NCBI GenBank assembly: GCA_911728455.2
Contig: OU452226.1
Coordinates: forward strand, 24,442,872-24,506,871
Direction of reading: 5' to 3'
From: Marthasterias glacialis
Lineage: Eukaryota; Echinodermata; Asteroidea; Forcipulatida; Asteriidae
Length of the DNA stretch: 64,000 nucleotides
A program made the translations under genes and the position numbers. Below are positions 43,341 to 54,869 of the stretch, piece by piece. How positions within the stretch are numbered: position 1 is the first letter of the stretch; every line of letters starts with the position of its first letter. Below the pieces are notes generated by a model. That model ran no database searches. It saw only the letters and a program-made list of their open reading frames with translations, and was not told where the DNA came from.

Positions 43341-43597
43341 ACAAACGGCAAAATTACAAGAAAAAAACGCGAAACGACAATGAAATTACCGTGTATACAA
43401 TAAATTCGAGTATTATTTTTTATTCCAATTCCTAAACTTTGCTTTATTTAAAAATATCTTAACAACTATAAATAAACGGACAAAACAGAGCATAGAAGCG
43501 TCATGTTACCGTTTGTAGGCCCTTTTTATGGTTCTCGTTTTTTTTATATCGCTATTTATTTAGTGCTCAACAATTTACTGCTTGCTGAACAAGATCA

Positions 43598-43738
43598 GGA
43601 CCCAATTTTATGGCGCTGGTTACCAAAGAATTATGCGCTTACGACGCCCTGTAAAGCGTGTACATGTACTCCTATGAGCCGTGGCAGGGCGTAAGCGCAG
43701 AATTCTGCGGTAAGCAGGGCCATGAAATTGGGCCCAGT
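43598..43738. repeat. Foldback MITE, second GGGCCCAATTTCATGG copy
   Basis: GGACCCAATTTTATGGCGCT and CCATGAAATTGGGCCC flank an inverted body with TTATGCGCTTACG / CGTAAGCGCAGAAT. Confidence 0.75.
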
Positions 43739-43745
43739 GCAGTTG

Positions 43746-44025
43746 TTAAGCCAGGTTCATACTTCACGCTTCGACTATGACGTCACAAATTTGAATAATA
43801 CGTCAGAATTAATTCACAACGAACGATTCGCACAACTTTCATGTGGGCAACTTTGGACTAAGCCTTGTGTTACGTAAATGAAGGGGGCTAGTATTTGTGT
43901 CATTTCTTTTACACAAATCCCCCTTTTGTAAATGGGGGATTTGGGGCAACTCTTGCGAAGCATTCCGCTGAGAAGATAGAATTGTGACGTCATATTCGCT
44001 TTGCATTTGCATGAAGTATGAACCG
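43746..44025. repeat. Inverted-repeat element (GGTTCATACTTCA ends)
   Basis: AAGCCAGGTTCATACTTCACGC and GCATGAAGTATGAACCGTGC are mirrored about 280 bp apart; TATGACGTCAC and GTGACGTCATA are also mirrored inside. Confidence 0.7.
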
Positions 44026-44548
44026 TGCTAAACGCGTGTCCAATTGCATGGAACTCATGGAGCTATGATGGAACTACAGCTTAAAGCAGAAAATTACTGC
44101 CGAACAAATTTCTACTGAGCAAACATTATCTAGAATGGTATACAAAAATGGTCGTGACATGGTGTTTTGGCTGGTAATGTACCGGTATTTCTGGTAAGCA
44201 TAATATTGTTGCGTGCTTGGGCACTCTATGATTATTGGATCAAGGTAGGATTTCTCAGGATGCTTTTTCATGTACAGAGCAGACTACATGTGCATGTGTA
44301 CACTGTTCGAAACGTTGAGACCACAACGGCTCTTTTCAGAGCCCCACTCCTTCCCCAAAGATATTTATACATCATGGTTGTGCCGACAAGTTTACTGTAG
44401 TTGTAGTTACTTCTTTGTACATAGGTAAGGTGTTTTGGTATGGACACCATGTTGGGTTCTGGATGAGAACCGGTGGTTGAATTAGATCCACGGTGTCACC
44501 GTGTTTCCACAAAATGTCACGAATTCCACAAACAATCATTATTCACTC

Positions 44549-44902
44549 ATTGGCGTAACTAAGGGGGGGGGGGCACGTGCCCCCAACTGAAGTCCGTGCC
44601 CCCGGTGGCCCCCCCCCTCCAATTTGACATCTGGACTTTTGAGATGAAAAATTACCAGAATAAAATGTTACATTTTATGAGCATTTACGTAGTAATTTCG
44701 ATGTTTTTTAAACTATTTTTATTTATTTACACACATAATGTATTTTGTTTTACGTCAACACGTCAGCAAACACTGAAAAGAGGCTTGTTTATAAAAAATA
44801 CAAACGGAAACTACATTTTTTTAATTGGCTAAAAGCGCCCCCTAGGGGAAAATGGTGCACCCCCTTGTGCCCCCCTAAAGTTTTACCCTAGTTACGGCAC
44901 TG
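44549..44902 (+). mobile_element. GGCGTAACTA-type MITE, forward
   Basis: Starts TTGGCGTAACTAAGGGGGG and ends CCCTAGTTACGGCACTG. A reverse copy at 48,093-48,433 shares TACAAACGGAAACTACA-like and CACATAATGTATTTTG-like interior blocks. Non-coding. Confidence 0.78.
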
Positions 44903-45109
44903 TATTCACTTAAGTTCATACTTTGGTCGTAATTATTGAATGAAAAAGTGCCAGCACTTGGATCCAATACTCCTTCCTTTACACAAGCTACTCGTGACGA
45001 GTGCTTGTTTTAGTCATCCAATACGAGGTTAACCCTCGCAAAGTTTTAGATTAAAATTCAGTGAAACTATAGGGACAACCAGCAGATGATTTGTCCTTAG
45101 TTTTAAACT

Positions 45110-46234
45110 TTAAGAGTCTGAATTTTTCATTGGCTCAATTTGTGACCCGACTCTTCTTTGCCAGAGGTCCAGCATTTTGTCGTTGAGGCGACGTCTGTTG
45201 TGAAGTATGCCAACCCCAATGCCGTTCTCCATCGCCTCGGCGTACTTCTTTGAATATTGCTCGTACATTGGAGAAAGCTTCGGAGTGACGCCGATTTTCT
45301 CCATAATTATCCCCACAAATGCATCGTCGAGACGAAGGAACGGAACATACTTCGACGTGTCGAAGACACGCACGGCTACATCTCGAGACATGGCGTAACA
45401 AGCGCCGTTAAGAAATGGTGGGTACCTCGGGTTGGCATACACGTTCTTTGGGATGTACCACTTGGATCGCTTGTTCCTTTCTACGATGACATTAGTCCTA
45501 AGATGTCCTTCTGCAAAATTAATTGTTGGCATTGTGGAAAGACGTTTCACCAGTGTAACAATATTAATCATCATGTCGGCGTCTACACTAAACACAAAGC
45601 TGGTCTGAGGGCAGTACATAGAGACCCACTTCAGTCCCATCATGTTCTTGTAAGTCAGATTTTGATAATTATCGATGAAGTCCTCTTGAATAAGATCGTG
45701 AAATCTATTGTCTTCCTCTTGAAGTTGTTTCCGAATGGCGGGATCCGTTGACTCCCCCAGAAGAAACATCGTCAGGACCCGTCTGCCGAGCACCTCCTGA
45801 ACACCTCCCCAAGTTTTCCGGATTTGCTCCCTGTCTAACTTCTCGAACGGGGCACATTTGACGAGCAAAACCAAGAAGAGTTCTCCCCTTGAGTTGTTCC
45901 TGTTGAAGCAGGCATGTTGACCGGGCATTGTAAAATTAAATAAATGTGGATTGATAATCGTGGGTTGTTTAGACACCGTATTTAATTGTCCAAGTTCCGG
46001 CGTCGGTGCTGAGAAGTTTCTTGTAACGTTATGGCTACCTTCCTCCACGCTACTTGCTTGCCGTTCAAGGAGCGCTGTGGTAAATCCCGTGCCATCTTTA
46101 GTGGTCCCAAGCATAGTCTTTTTTCTTTCTAGTATAATTCGCTCACCGGAATACCAGGAACGTACATACCAAAATATTCCAAATAGTACGAGTCCGTAGA
46201 CCAGCATAGAATAGAAGGTCCTGGCAATTTTCAT
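45110..46234 (-). CDS. GT31-family glycosyltransferase (beta-1,3-galactosyltransferase-like), paralog 1
   Basis: Intronless 374-residue type II membrane protein. A single membrane anchor at residues about 8-25 (MLVYGLVLFGIFWYV) precedes a stem with N-glycosylation sequons, then the catalytic domain. GT31 signatures seen: EQIRKTWG (136-143), metal-binding DxD as FSVDAD (215-220), ANPRYPPFLNGACYAMSRD (267-285) and LDDAFVG (302-308), the counterpart of the EDV.VG motif. These enzymes add galactose or GlcNAc in beta-1,3 linkage in the Golgi; the acceptor cannot be inferred. The start is the first ATG, next to the anchor as in paralog 2. Antisense open frames here are shadows. Confidence 0.92.
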   Translation of the reverse strand: MKIARTFYSMLVYGLVLFGIFWYVRSWYSGERIILERKKTMLGTTKDGTGFTTALLERQASSVEEGSHNVTRNFSAPTPELGQLNTVSKQPTIINPHLFNFTMPGQHACFNRNNSRGELFLVLLVKCAPFEKLDREQIRKTWGGVQEVLGRRVLTMFLLGESTDPAIRKQLQEEDNRFHDLIQEDFIDNYQNLTYKNMMGLKWVSMYCPQTSFVFSVDADMMINIVTLVKRLSTMPTINFAEGHLRTNVIVERNKRSKWYIPKNVYANPRYPPFLNGACYAMSRDVAVRVFDTSKYVPFLRLDDAFVGIIMEKIGVTPKLSPMYEQYSKKYAEAMENGIGVGILHNRRRLNDKMLDLWQRRVGSQIEPMKNSDS

Positions 46235-46531
46235 GGTGTCATCGGTAGTTTTTGTCTAGTATACGTCGTAGTCTTAGAGCAATATTGAATGAAGAAATTC
46301 GTGAAGAAAATTCATCTGCCTCCGCTTTCATACGTGGAAACACATTGGATCACCACAACCATACATGTACAAGTGTACAACATACTCGTATAGTTCAACC
46401 CACCCCAAGCTTTTACAAGATGATAATGGCTCAGTGACCCCATTGTAAGAACATCCTTGGAATAGAGCAGTGATTCGGATTTCGAAACAAAACGTAGACC
46501 CGACTGAAGTTTTTGGCAAAAGATTATAGAG

Positions 46532-46743
46532 CGCCGAAGGCGCAAGATGGGGAATTCTGGCTGAAATGTGAAATACCACTGGACGCCCCTTTCAGCAAGC
46601 AACTCTATTGATACAACAATAGATCAGTGCAGACAATGACCATTGCTATCAATGGGGGAAAAGGATTCACTTGCTGAAATGGCGCCCATGCGTATTTCAC
46701 GTTCTAACAACCAGCTTCCCATCTTGCGCCTTCGGCACTCCAT
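46532..46743. repeat. Foldback element (GCCGAAGGCGCAAGATGGG arms)
   Basis: GCGCCGAAGGCGCAAGATGG is mirrored by CCCATCTTGCGCCTTCGGCA, with TGAAATGTGAAATAC / GTATTTCACG and CCTTTCAGCAAG / CTTGCTGAAATGG also paired. It lies about 300 bp upstream of the GT31 paralog 1 start. Confidence 0.75.
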
Positions 46744-47542
46744 AACCTTTGGTTTTTAGTACATTTTTATACATTCAAGTAGGCCAACCATGCTACAGGG
46801 AAGTCAAACTTTGAATGGAACTTTAAAACTCCGAATTCAGGTTGTTCATTGTTTAAAGCTGAAACATTCGTTTTAAGTCAAGTAGAAGGTAGAGATAGTT
46901 AAAGCAAAAATAGTTTTGTCTCTTTCGTTCCTCCATGGTTGTCTAGGGGTCAACTTACTTTGATGGACAGTAATAAGTATGGGCCTATAAACTGCAGTGC
47001 ATCCGAGTTCACAATGGCGCACATAAGCCCAAGTACCACCCAAAGCGAACTGGACAATACTCTTACATGTGGTCATTCGGGCTACACAAAGACTTTGAAA
47101 TTGTGCGTGGTGTCCCCATAACCGGTTGTAGGAATGACAAGCTTCATTGATGAATCGGGAATTCCTTAATAGGCTTCGTCTTGTCACACACGAAGTGCCT
47201 TTTTTTTATATAGCCAAAGAGAGTGAGGTCGTCGACTCTCATTTGTAAGATTATCTTTCTTTCTTTTTCTGTTTGGTTTTTTTTTGGTTTTTTGGGGTTT
47301 TTTTTTTGGAAACGGCACAACAGGAGCACTGGTGTGTTGGGGGCATTTACCATTTATTGCGCAGATTAAGGTCTTGTTTAAAGACACAGGCTCGTCACCA
47401 TTACCCGACGGCTCTTTCTGTGGCAAAACAAAACAAAATCATGTACCCGTACATATTTTACATACAACCCGTGCACCGGTCAAAGGTGATCTTTCTTGGC
47501 ACGAATTTGTTTGTCGCGCATTGACGAGCGTGTATCTTTAAG
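46744..47542. other. Intergenic, no gene recognised
   Basis: A T/G-rich tract at about 47,273-47,310 creates open frames of 80 codons on both strands; these are low-complexity artefacts. Confidence 0.5.
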
Positions 47543-47753
47543 TAGTGGCGTAGTCAGAATCTTTTTTGTAGGGGGGGGGGAAGGGGGGACACAGATTTGT
47601 GGCCTACCCTCGGGGGCAATTTCAGTTAGAATTGTCTGATTATAGCAAATTTCACGGTGTCCAGGCTGCTGACGGGGGAAGGTACAAGCAGGGGGGAAAT
47701 GTTCCGGGGGGGAGCTGCCCCCCCCCCCTTTGCACCCCTTGGCTACACCACTA
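47543..47753. repeat. GTGGCGTAGTC-type MITE
   Basis: TAGTGGCGTAGTCAGAATC and CCTTGGCTACACCACTA are inverted ends around G and C homopolymers. Confidence 0.65.
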
Positions 47754-48092
47754 TGTTTAATAAAAAAAAAGGCAACGCAAACTGCTTTTAGTAATCCAGA
47801 AGTGCCCCCTTCCATCGAAAAAAAAAATGGTGCACTTCCTTGTGCCCCCTAATCATTTACCTAATTTACCGGCGCTCTTGCAGCTGGGTCGAACGTGCCC
47901 CTCCTTTCCTAACATAAAACTATAAACGTTAGTTTGGGTAACAATTTTTCCCTTCACTCCTTCTCTCTATTGACTAGTGAATCAAAGTCAAAGTAAAAAA
48001 TGAAAAAGAACAACAAACGAGCTTGGTATAAGCTTTGTTTACCTGGACGGTAGAATTGAGTGTATTTTGTTAAGGTACCCGGTGACGTAACC

Positions 48093-48433
48093 ATCGCCGT
48101 AACTAGGGTAAAATTTTAGGGGCTTAATTGGGGAAGGGGGGAAACCATTTTTCCTAGGGGGTACTTTTGGCCAATTTAAATTGTATTTTCCGTTTGTATT
48201 TCCTGAAGACTAGCCCCTTTTCAGCGCTCTTGTGACGTTTTGAGGTAAAACAAAATACATTATGTCATAAAAACATTGAAATTATTATGTAATAGCTCAT
48301 AAAATGTAACAGTTGATTCTGGTAATTTGTAATATCAAAAGTCCAGATTTTAAAGGGGGCACCCAGGGGCACGGACATGGACGTGCCCCCCCCCCCTTCC
48401 AAGGGCGCCCCTCCCCCCTTTAGTTACGCCACT
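48093..48433 (-). mobile_element. GGCGTAACTA-type MITE, reverse
   Basis: Begins GCCGTAACTAGGGTAAAAT and ends TTTAGTTACGCCACT, the reverse of 44,549-44,902. Confidence 0.78.
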
Positions 48434-48606
48434 GGACGTAACCGGCTTATTTAATATCTTTGGGGTTTCCTGGACGTCTGGTTCTCTGATGATGTTATTA
48501 GGTAAGTCAGGGCAATTTTTTTTATCTCTTAATTTATGAGGTCGTAATACCACAACAGCTTTTGTCATTACTACATTATTAGTAAGATCTGTTCGCTACC
48601 CTGATG

Positions 48607-48725
48607 GTAAGTGATGACTTTTTGGAGCCGGTAGTGCAGTGTAACGAAGTTCGTGTGGTCTACATTGTTATTATGCATACCATTCGTTTAATTACATTGC
48701 ACTTCCGGCTCCAAAATGTCATTAC
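48607..48725. repeat. Foldback element (TTTTGGAGCCGG arms)
   Basis: GTAAGTGATGACTTTTTGGAGCCGGTAGTGCAGTGTAA-type arm is mirrored by TTACATTGCACTTCCGGCTC and CAAAATGTCATTAC. About 120 bp. Confidence 0.72.
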
Positions 48726-48934
48726 TAAAAAGGATCGAGCTTAACAGAGTACTTATAATTAATTATTGATCTGTAACGATTAGATGTAATAAACGGCAGG
48801 TGTTTGTGATATGTCACTCGGTTTTTTTCGCTTTCGCCATCACACAGTTATTTTGCTAATTATGAGAATACTGTTCCAGTGCCTACCGGGACCGGTATAA
48901 TCAATCAGTCGGACTACAGAAGTTATTAGTCAGA

Positions 48935-49285
48935 ATGTAATAATAATAACTGGTTCTTATATAGCGCATTTCACAATAACGTCTCAATGCGCTTTACATT
49001 AGTGCCCTGGTCATTGGGCCAATAACATTCTTGTAATCTTTCTCAGCTCCCTGGGGAGTATACAGCTCCGAGCTGCTGTGGCGCTCAGAATGCTTTTTCA
49101 AAACACAATATCAACCTCTACCCTCACAGGTACCTATTTATAGCCCTGGGTGAAGAGAAGCAATTATAGTACAGCATCTTGCTCAAGGACACAAGTGTCA
49201 TGACCAGGACTCGAACTCACACCCCGACGACTTGACCACCAAAACTCGAGTCCGGTGCACTAAACCGCTCGGCCATGACAAGCTG
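48935..49285 (-). repeat. tRNA-derived SINE (family 5), most complete copy
   Basis: On the minus strand: TGTCATGGCCGAGCGGTTTA (A-box, Leu/Ser-tRNA-like), GAGTTCGAGTCCTGG (B-box), GTGTCCTTGAGCAAGATGCT, CTCCCCAGGGAGCTGAGAAA, GCGCTATATAAGAACCAG and an ATT-rich 3' tail. Serves as reference for the copies at 7.3 and 8.4 kb. Confidence 0.82.
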
Positions 49286-49599
49286 CAGAGTCCATAATTC
49301 TCCTGAGAATCGATCAGAGTATACGGAAAAGTATAGTTTTGTTACACTCTAGTGCACAATGACTAATGGAAAGTACGAGCAAGTTTGTTGTTTCGATAAA
49401 GCTGGCCACACGTCGGTGGCAGGTCACGATGTTGATGTAGGAAACTCAAGGCCTATCAAACAATTAGCCCATAAAATAACATGCAGGTCATTATGCCGTT
49501 CAAATTATAAAACACCCCTTACAAAGGTTCTGCATTTTGATTGGTTTCGATAGCGTCACATGATATGTCTTATTTTCCCTGGAAGCTGCGCCAACGCGA

Positions 49600-49740
49600 T
49601 GCTCCATACCAATGTACTAGCCCATAGCAACCAATGTACATGTGCTACCATACAGCAACCAATGCACTTTACCCATAGCAACCAATGGACTATAACCATA
49701 GCAACCAATGTTGTATACCCATAGCAACAGCAGTTTCTTA
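49600..49740 (+). repeat. CCATAGCAACCAATG tandem motif, about five copies
   Basis: Copies near 49,622, 49,649 (TACAGCAACC), 49,672, 49,696 and 49,718, spaced 22-27 bp. Each joins an RFX X-box half-site (ATAGCAAC) to a CCAAT box. 3.4 kb upstream of GT31 paralog 1; regulatory role is speculative. Confidence 0.75.
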
Positions 49741-49820
49741 GTAGACGTCTAGGCACAATATATGTATAGGGTAAAAGAAATATTGACTGCTTTACGCAGT
49801 ACACGTGATACGGTTATTAA

Positions 49821-50167
49821 ATGGACTGTGTCGTCATGATTATAGCAATAAATGGAATCACCCAGTTACTATGCATGCGTGCGCGCCGGTGGTCACGTCA
49901 CAGTTTGAAAAAGACGGCGCCCTTTGTGATTTGACCGCACGTGTGCAGTATCTGGGTGAGAGTTCATTTTTTTCATGCACAGCCACAGTCAGCCGATTTC
50001 ACAGAGCGCTGAGATTCATCTTAAGATGAGTTGTCAGTATTACCATAGTGATCTGTATTGGGACATCACACTTTTCTCAGCAATTAAAAATGATTCGCAC
50101 TTAGGATCAATCTTAACTCCTTGTGGAATCGAGCCCAGCCTGGTAAAATCATGACGACGCGGCCCCT
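49821..50167. mobile_element. TTAA-flanked MITE related to the 7.5-kb element
   Basis: Flanked by TTAA (49,817-49,820 and 50,168-50,171). The interior shares GTCGTCATGATTATAGCA, GGTCACGTCACAGTTTGA- and GCAGTATCTGGGTGAGA-type blocks with 7,519-7,723. It carries an extra palindromic insert at about 49,990-50,140. Confidence 0.72.
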
Positions 50168-50171
50168 TTAA

Positions 50172-53100
50172 GAATACTACTCCCTAGGCGATTCCCTTTG
50201 TGTTCTATTTGCCCTCTGCTTTACCTTAGGAAAATAGAACGCGCCGTGGACCACCTCGGTAGTTGCAGTATAGTATTTGAAGCAGTCAATATTTGTATAT
50301 TATACTCGGTTTACTTAACATGGTGGCGAAACGTCAATATGCACATTGAGAAAGAAAAAAATTCAGATCCAAACTATTATGTTCTTTTCCGTCATTTCTA
50401 TTTTTAATTTAGTTTAGTTTAATTTTAAGTACCATTAATGGGGCCTGTGTGGCGTTCATATTAGAAATGATTTAGGGCAAAATAGGACTGCATACACCAG
50501 TTGTTTTTTAAGTAGATATTCTACAATCAGAATGGTGTCAATAAATAAATTGAACATTGATAACCGCGGTCTGCTAAAATCATGTTGTATTTGGACAATC
50601 TAAAAGCAAGAGAAAATGAAAAATAAAAAAAATTAAAATAACAACAAATTTCAAAAGTAGAAGGCTAGCAAATCGATATGTAAAATTCAGATCACCGCAC
50701 TCAAGTGCAACAGAATTTGCATGAACTAAAATGAGACGTAGTGATTATAAAAAAAGTATCTATAATTTTGTTAAGCGGCAAAGTCAGTTTAGAAGATTTA
50801 TGTTGTTTTTGTTGACGAGTTGACGAGTGTGAGAGAATTGTCAGTCGTGACGTCACTGTTTTACTTTATGGGTCAATCTCTCGTCAAAGTAAATTTAACC
50901 CTCTAACGCATAAATTGTTAAGCGTTGCACGTAAACGACACACTTGGCGGCTGTCACGACAATTCTCTATAAATTGCTCATTAAAATTTAACTCTTTTAA
51001 AGTTGCACGGCCCGATGTTCTCTGGTTTTCTCCGAACGATTTTTGACAGATCCGGCTGTGTCAGTACATAAAACATACAAAAAAGGCCACATAATAATGC
51101 CACGGACAATGCACAAAACCCATGGAACATGCAACAAATTCTGTACATGTCGACTGTGACCTGAGATGATGTCAGGATCCCCACAAAAATAAATTTTCAG
51201 CTTTTAATTACTTACCTTTCCATTGGCAGATTATTTCCTGATACAAAGCTTAAAACTTTCTGGAATCTATGCAAAATGTCTATTACAAATTTAAATCTAA
51301 ATTTTGGGAGATAAACGGGCCAAAAATCGGACCGAGCACCTTTAGAAGACACGCTTCTAACCGGTATACTATGATCACTAAAATTGTAGGGTGAAATATG
51401 CGAGCATGTGTTGGCATAAATTAAATAAAAATACATAATGGACAGCTGCTCACCACGTGTCCTTAATTGGAGCTACCACTATTATCAACACAAAGTAGGC
51501 ATAATTATTTAAAACGAAAACATTCAAGTAGCTTAACAATAATGTTAACAATGAAAGCTCAGACAATTCGCAGTATCATCGGATAAAGTGATTTCCTTTG
51601 ACCCTTGCACGCACGTCACACGCAGCGACTGTGTCACGCTCACCGTTTTGGAAGTCCGTAGGTAAACGTGTAAATGTCGCGTCGCCTAAAACGCCCGCCA
51701 CACTGTGACTGTAAAACACACGGACACATTGACTTCCAAAGTGTCGCAACCAAGATTATCGTGATGATGACGTCACGTGAATTGGGTCAATAATTAGCGC
51801 TTATGGTTCTGAAATTGTCCGATAAAATGGTGTTTTGGACGTTTCGACCAATATTCTGTGATTGTTGACAGAAATGATTAATCCTACCAACTCATTAAAG
51901 AGTTTTTGTTTTATGTGATGATTACCTCAAACCTAACACTTTTAAAAAGAAAACCCAAATGAAAGGTTCACTGACGTTTATGGTCAATGTTTAAGGAAGG
52001 CTCCATTTTGCAGAGGTTGAACCTTTACGTTTTAGCATTATCCACAAAAAAATGAAACTAAAAATAATAATGAATGGCTTTAGTTCACCATGCTGGGGAT
52101 ACTTTTAGTAAATACTCCAAAAATAAATAACAATGAAAAACTTCGAGAGAGAGCTGTTGATAGTATAAAACATTGTGAGAAACGACTCATTTTGAAGTAA
52201 CGTAGTTATTGAAGAAGAGGTAATTTCTCGCTAAAATATTTGAATCTGAGTAAGGCTTCTGGCATGAAGAACATGTCTTAGGAGTAGTTCTAGCAACATA
52301 TAAACAACAGTCATGCCCTGCATTAAAAAAACTGAACGAGTCTTCATTGTCTCCTATTCATCGTGTTATATTGACGCTAACTGCGCTATTGGATGTGTAT
52401 ACAGAAATGAATACCTGTTTTTGTTTTGTTTAAATACGCGGTGAAAATGCAAATTCAGTCACTAAGAAAGCCACGTTTTTAAGGAATGTAGCCTAAGCGT
52501 TTTTTTAATAGGCTGTAACATTTAGAAGATTCACTGATGTACGTTGTGGCTGAAAAGGTCAGTCTGCGTGTATTCACTCGTTAAAACACGGTAATTTATG
52601 GCCTGAGATACATCAACGAATCAACAGAGCAAAGCACAATACTAGGCTGTATCCCCAACATGCATTACTTCACGAACTAAGCTACCCATTATTAATTTAT
52701 GGAGTAATCAATGCTTCCATTAGTCATGTACCGGTATGTTGCTATGGGGATTTACAGTATGTTAGTTTTTTGAAGAAGACACGTTCAGAGAGGATTGATG
52801 TCTCTTCACGACCAGAGAGGATTGATGTCTCTTCACTGAATCATCTATTACGTGTGTAATTAAACAACAAAAAATGTGTAACAATAGTAAACAAAATTTA
52901 TGAAGGATAAATCGAAACATATTTTAACGGAATTTATTTTAAAAAAAAGAAGAAAAAAAGCATTCACCCAAACTGTTCTCCAAAAGGGCCATTCGTGTCG
53001 AGCCCATTCAATATTCCACATTGAAACAGAACACTATACTTTGATGTAGAAGTATTTTTGCCCAAAGTACTGTTTCTAACTTAAAATGATAGAGCTGAGT

Positions 53101-53575
53101 GACAAATTGAGGTTTTTATTTAAACTGAAAGGCCCTTATTTGGAGAAGCGATGTGTGTTGATGGAGGCATTAATAGTGGAAAATCAACGTTTACAACGGG
53201 TTTATTGTTGTTGTTTTTTTTTGTATTTATTTTTTTAATAGGTGTTCTCTTCTTCTCTATTTTTTTTTTCAAAATTAGGGCTGCGAATTGCTCAGCTGCA
53301 TTTCATTTTTCTTTTATTTATTCATTTATTTCTTATTTACCCTGGGTGATCTATTCAGTAATCACTGATCTCAACAAGTGATTGTAACGAAGAAGAATTA
53401 CAGAAACTCCTGTGAACGTACCGTATAGCTTTTGATAAAGTCAACATGCTCCATCCTGAACATAATTACAGATTATTATTTTTTTTTTTATTACTATTAT
53501 TATAAGAATCTTTTGTAATGTATTGAGTGACGAAATAGAAAGTGCATACATTAGGGCCTGTGAGTTGGGTTTGTC
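50172..53575. other. Long intergenic stretch without recognised gene
   Basis: Noted only: an inverted pair AGAGAATTGTCAGTCGTGAC / GTCACGACAATTCTCT at about 50,830-50,970, a repeat unit at 51,725-51,800 shared with 22.2 kb, and a 27-bp direct duplication (CAGAGAGGATTGATGTCTCT) at about 52,787-52,837. Open frames of 60-76 codons are low complexity. Confidence 0.5.
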
Positions 53576-54658
53576 CTAAATTTGTGACCCAACTATTTTG
53601 TGCCATATTTTCAACATTTTGTCATTGAGGTGACGTCTGTTGTGAAGTATTCCGATGCCAATACCTGTTTCTAGTGCATGGGTGTGATTCTTCGAATATT
53701 GCTCGTACATTGGAGAATACCTCGGAGTGATGCCGGCTTTCTTCATTGTGATCCCCACAAATGCATCGTCGAGACGAAGGAACGGAACATACTTCGACGT
53801 GTCGAAGACACGTACGGCTATATCTCGAGACATTGCGTAGCAAGCGCCGTTAAGAAATGGTGCATATCTCGGATTGGCGTAATCCTTCTTTGGGACGTAC
53901 CACTTGGATCGCTTGTCCCTTTCTACGATGATATTTGTCCTAAGATGTCCTTCTGCAAAGTCAGTCGTTGGCATTGTGGAAAGACGTTTCACCAGTGTAA
54001 CAATATTAATCATCATGTCGGCGTCTACACTAAACACAAAGCTGGTCTGAGGGCAGTACATAGAGACCCACTTCAGTCCCATCATGTTCTTGTAAGTCAG
54101 ATTTTGATAATTATCGATGAAGTCCTCTTGAATAAGATCGTGAAATCTACTGTCTTCCTCTTGAAGTTGTTTCCGAATGGCAGGATTCGTTGACTCCCCC
54201 AGAAGAAACATAGTCAGGACCCGTCTGCCGAGCACCTCCTGAACACCTCCCCAAGTTTTCCGGATTTGCTCCCTGTCTAACTTCTCGAGCGGGGCACATT
54301 TGACGAGCAAAACCAAGAAGAGTCCTCCTCTTGAGTTATTCCTGTTGAAGCAGGCACTTTGGCTGGGTATGGTAAACTTAAATAGATGTGGGTTGACAAC
54401 TGGTTGCCTGGTCGTCGTGATGGTATTATTTTGTGGTTTCTTTGCTTGTGTTGGCTTCGTGATGTTCTTGCGGGTAGAAGTAGTAGTAGCATTCACAGGT
54501 ATTACAACAGGTACTATCATTTGACCCTGTGCTAGGCGTAAAAATAACAACCCCTTTTCTTTTCGAACACTACGCGTGTGTAGCGTATAAAAAAATGCCG
54601 CTCCACCCGCCAAAAGTCCGTAAACCATTACGTAAATTAAAGCATTTTTGGTCTTCAT
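53576..54658 (-). CDS. GT31-family glycosyltransferase (beta-1,3-galactosyltransferase-like), paralog 2
   Basis: Intronless 360-residue type II membrane protein. I start it at the ATG giving MKTKNALIYVMVYGLLAGGA because the same Met-Lys plus anchor begins paralog 1. An in-frame ATG 29 codons upstream (54,745) would add a polar extension before the anchor. The stem is Thr/Asn-rich with several sequons (NATT, NITK, NNTI). Signatures: EQIRKTWG (about 130-137), FSVDAD, ANPRYAPFLNGACYAMSRD and LDDAFVG. Stem and tail differ from paralog 1 while the central block of about 110 residues is almost identical. The predicted role is Golgi beta-1,3 glycosyl transfer; the acceptor is unknown. Confidence 0.92.
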   Translation of the reverse strand: MKTKNALIYVMVYGLLAGGAAFFYTLHTRSVRKEKGLLFLRLAQGQMIVPVVIPVNATTTSTRKNITKPTQAKKPQNNTITTTRQPVVNPHLFKFTIPSQSACFNRNNSRGGLFLVLLVKCAPLEKLDREQIRKTWGGVQEVLGRRVLTMFLLGESTNPAIRKQLQEEDSRFHDLIQEDFIDNYQNLTYKNMMGLKWVSMYCPQTSFVFSVDADMMINIVTLVKRLSTMPTTDFAEGHLRTNIIVERDKRSKWYVPKKDYANPRYAPFLNGACYAMSRDIAVRVFDTSKYVPFLRLDDAFVGITMKKAGITPRYSPMYEQYSKNHTHALETGIGIGILHNRRHLNDKMLKIWHKIVGSQI

Positions 54659-54869
54659 GTTTCGTGGTTCTCCTCCGCAAAGTCGTTGTGAAAACTGCCA
54701 GTGCACTGAGTCATTACCTCGGTATGGGTGAGTAACGTATAACATCTAATCGTAGATGAACACTACACAGTACGGAGTTGGCGTTACATCCTCACCACCA
54801 AGCAACCGCCAGTCGATCGAGTATAAGTTAAACCCTACCTTTAAAGTATGCAAGCGTAGCCAATTGCAT

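Noticed and set aside
45257..45751. 164-codon plus-strand frame, also at 53,678-54,193
   Set aside because: Antisense shadow of the GT31 catalytic domain; conserved in both paralogs only because the sense strand is.
53576..54745. Longer 389-residue form of GT31 paralog 2
   Set aside because: The 29-residue extension would sit before the membrane anchor and has no counterpart in paralog 1; the internal ATG aligns with the paralog start.
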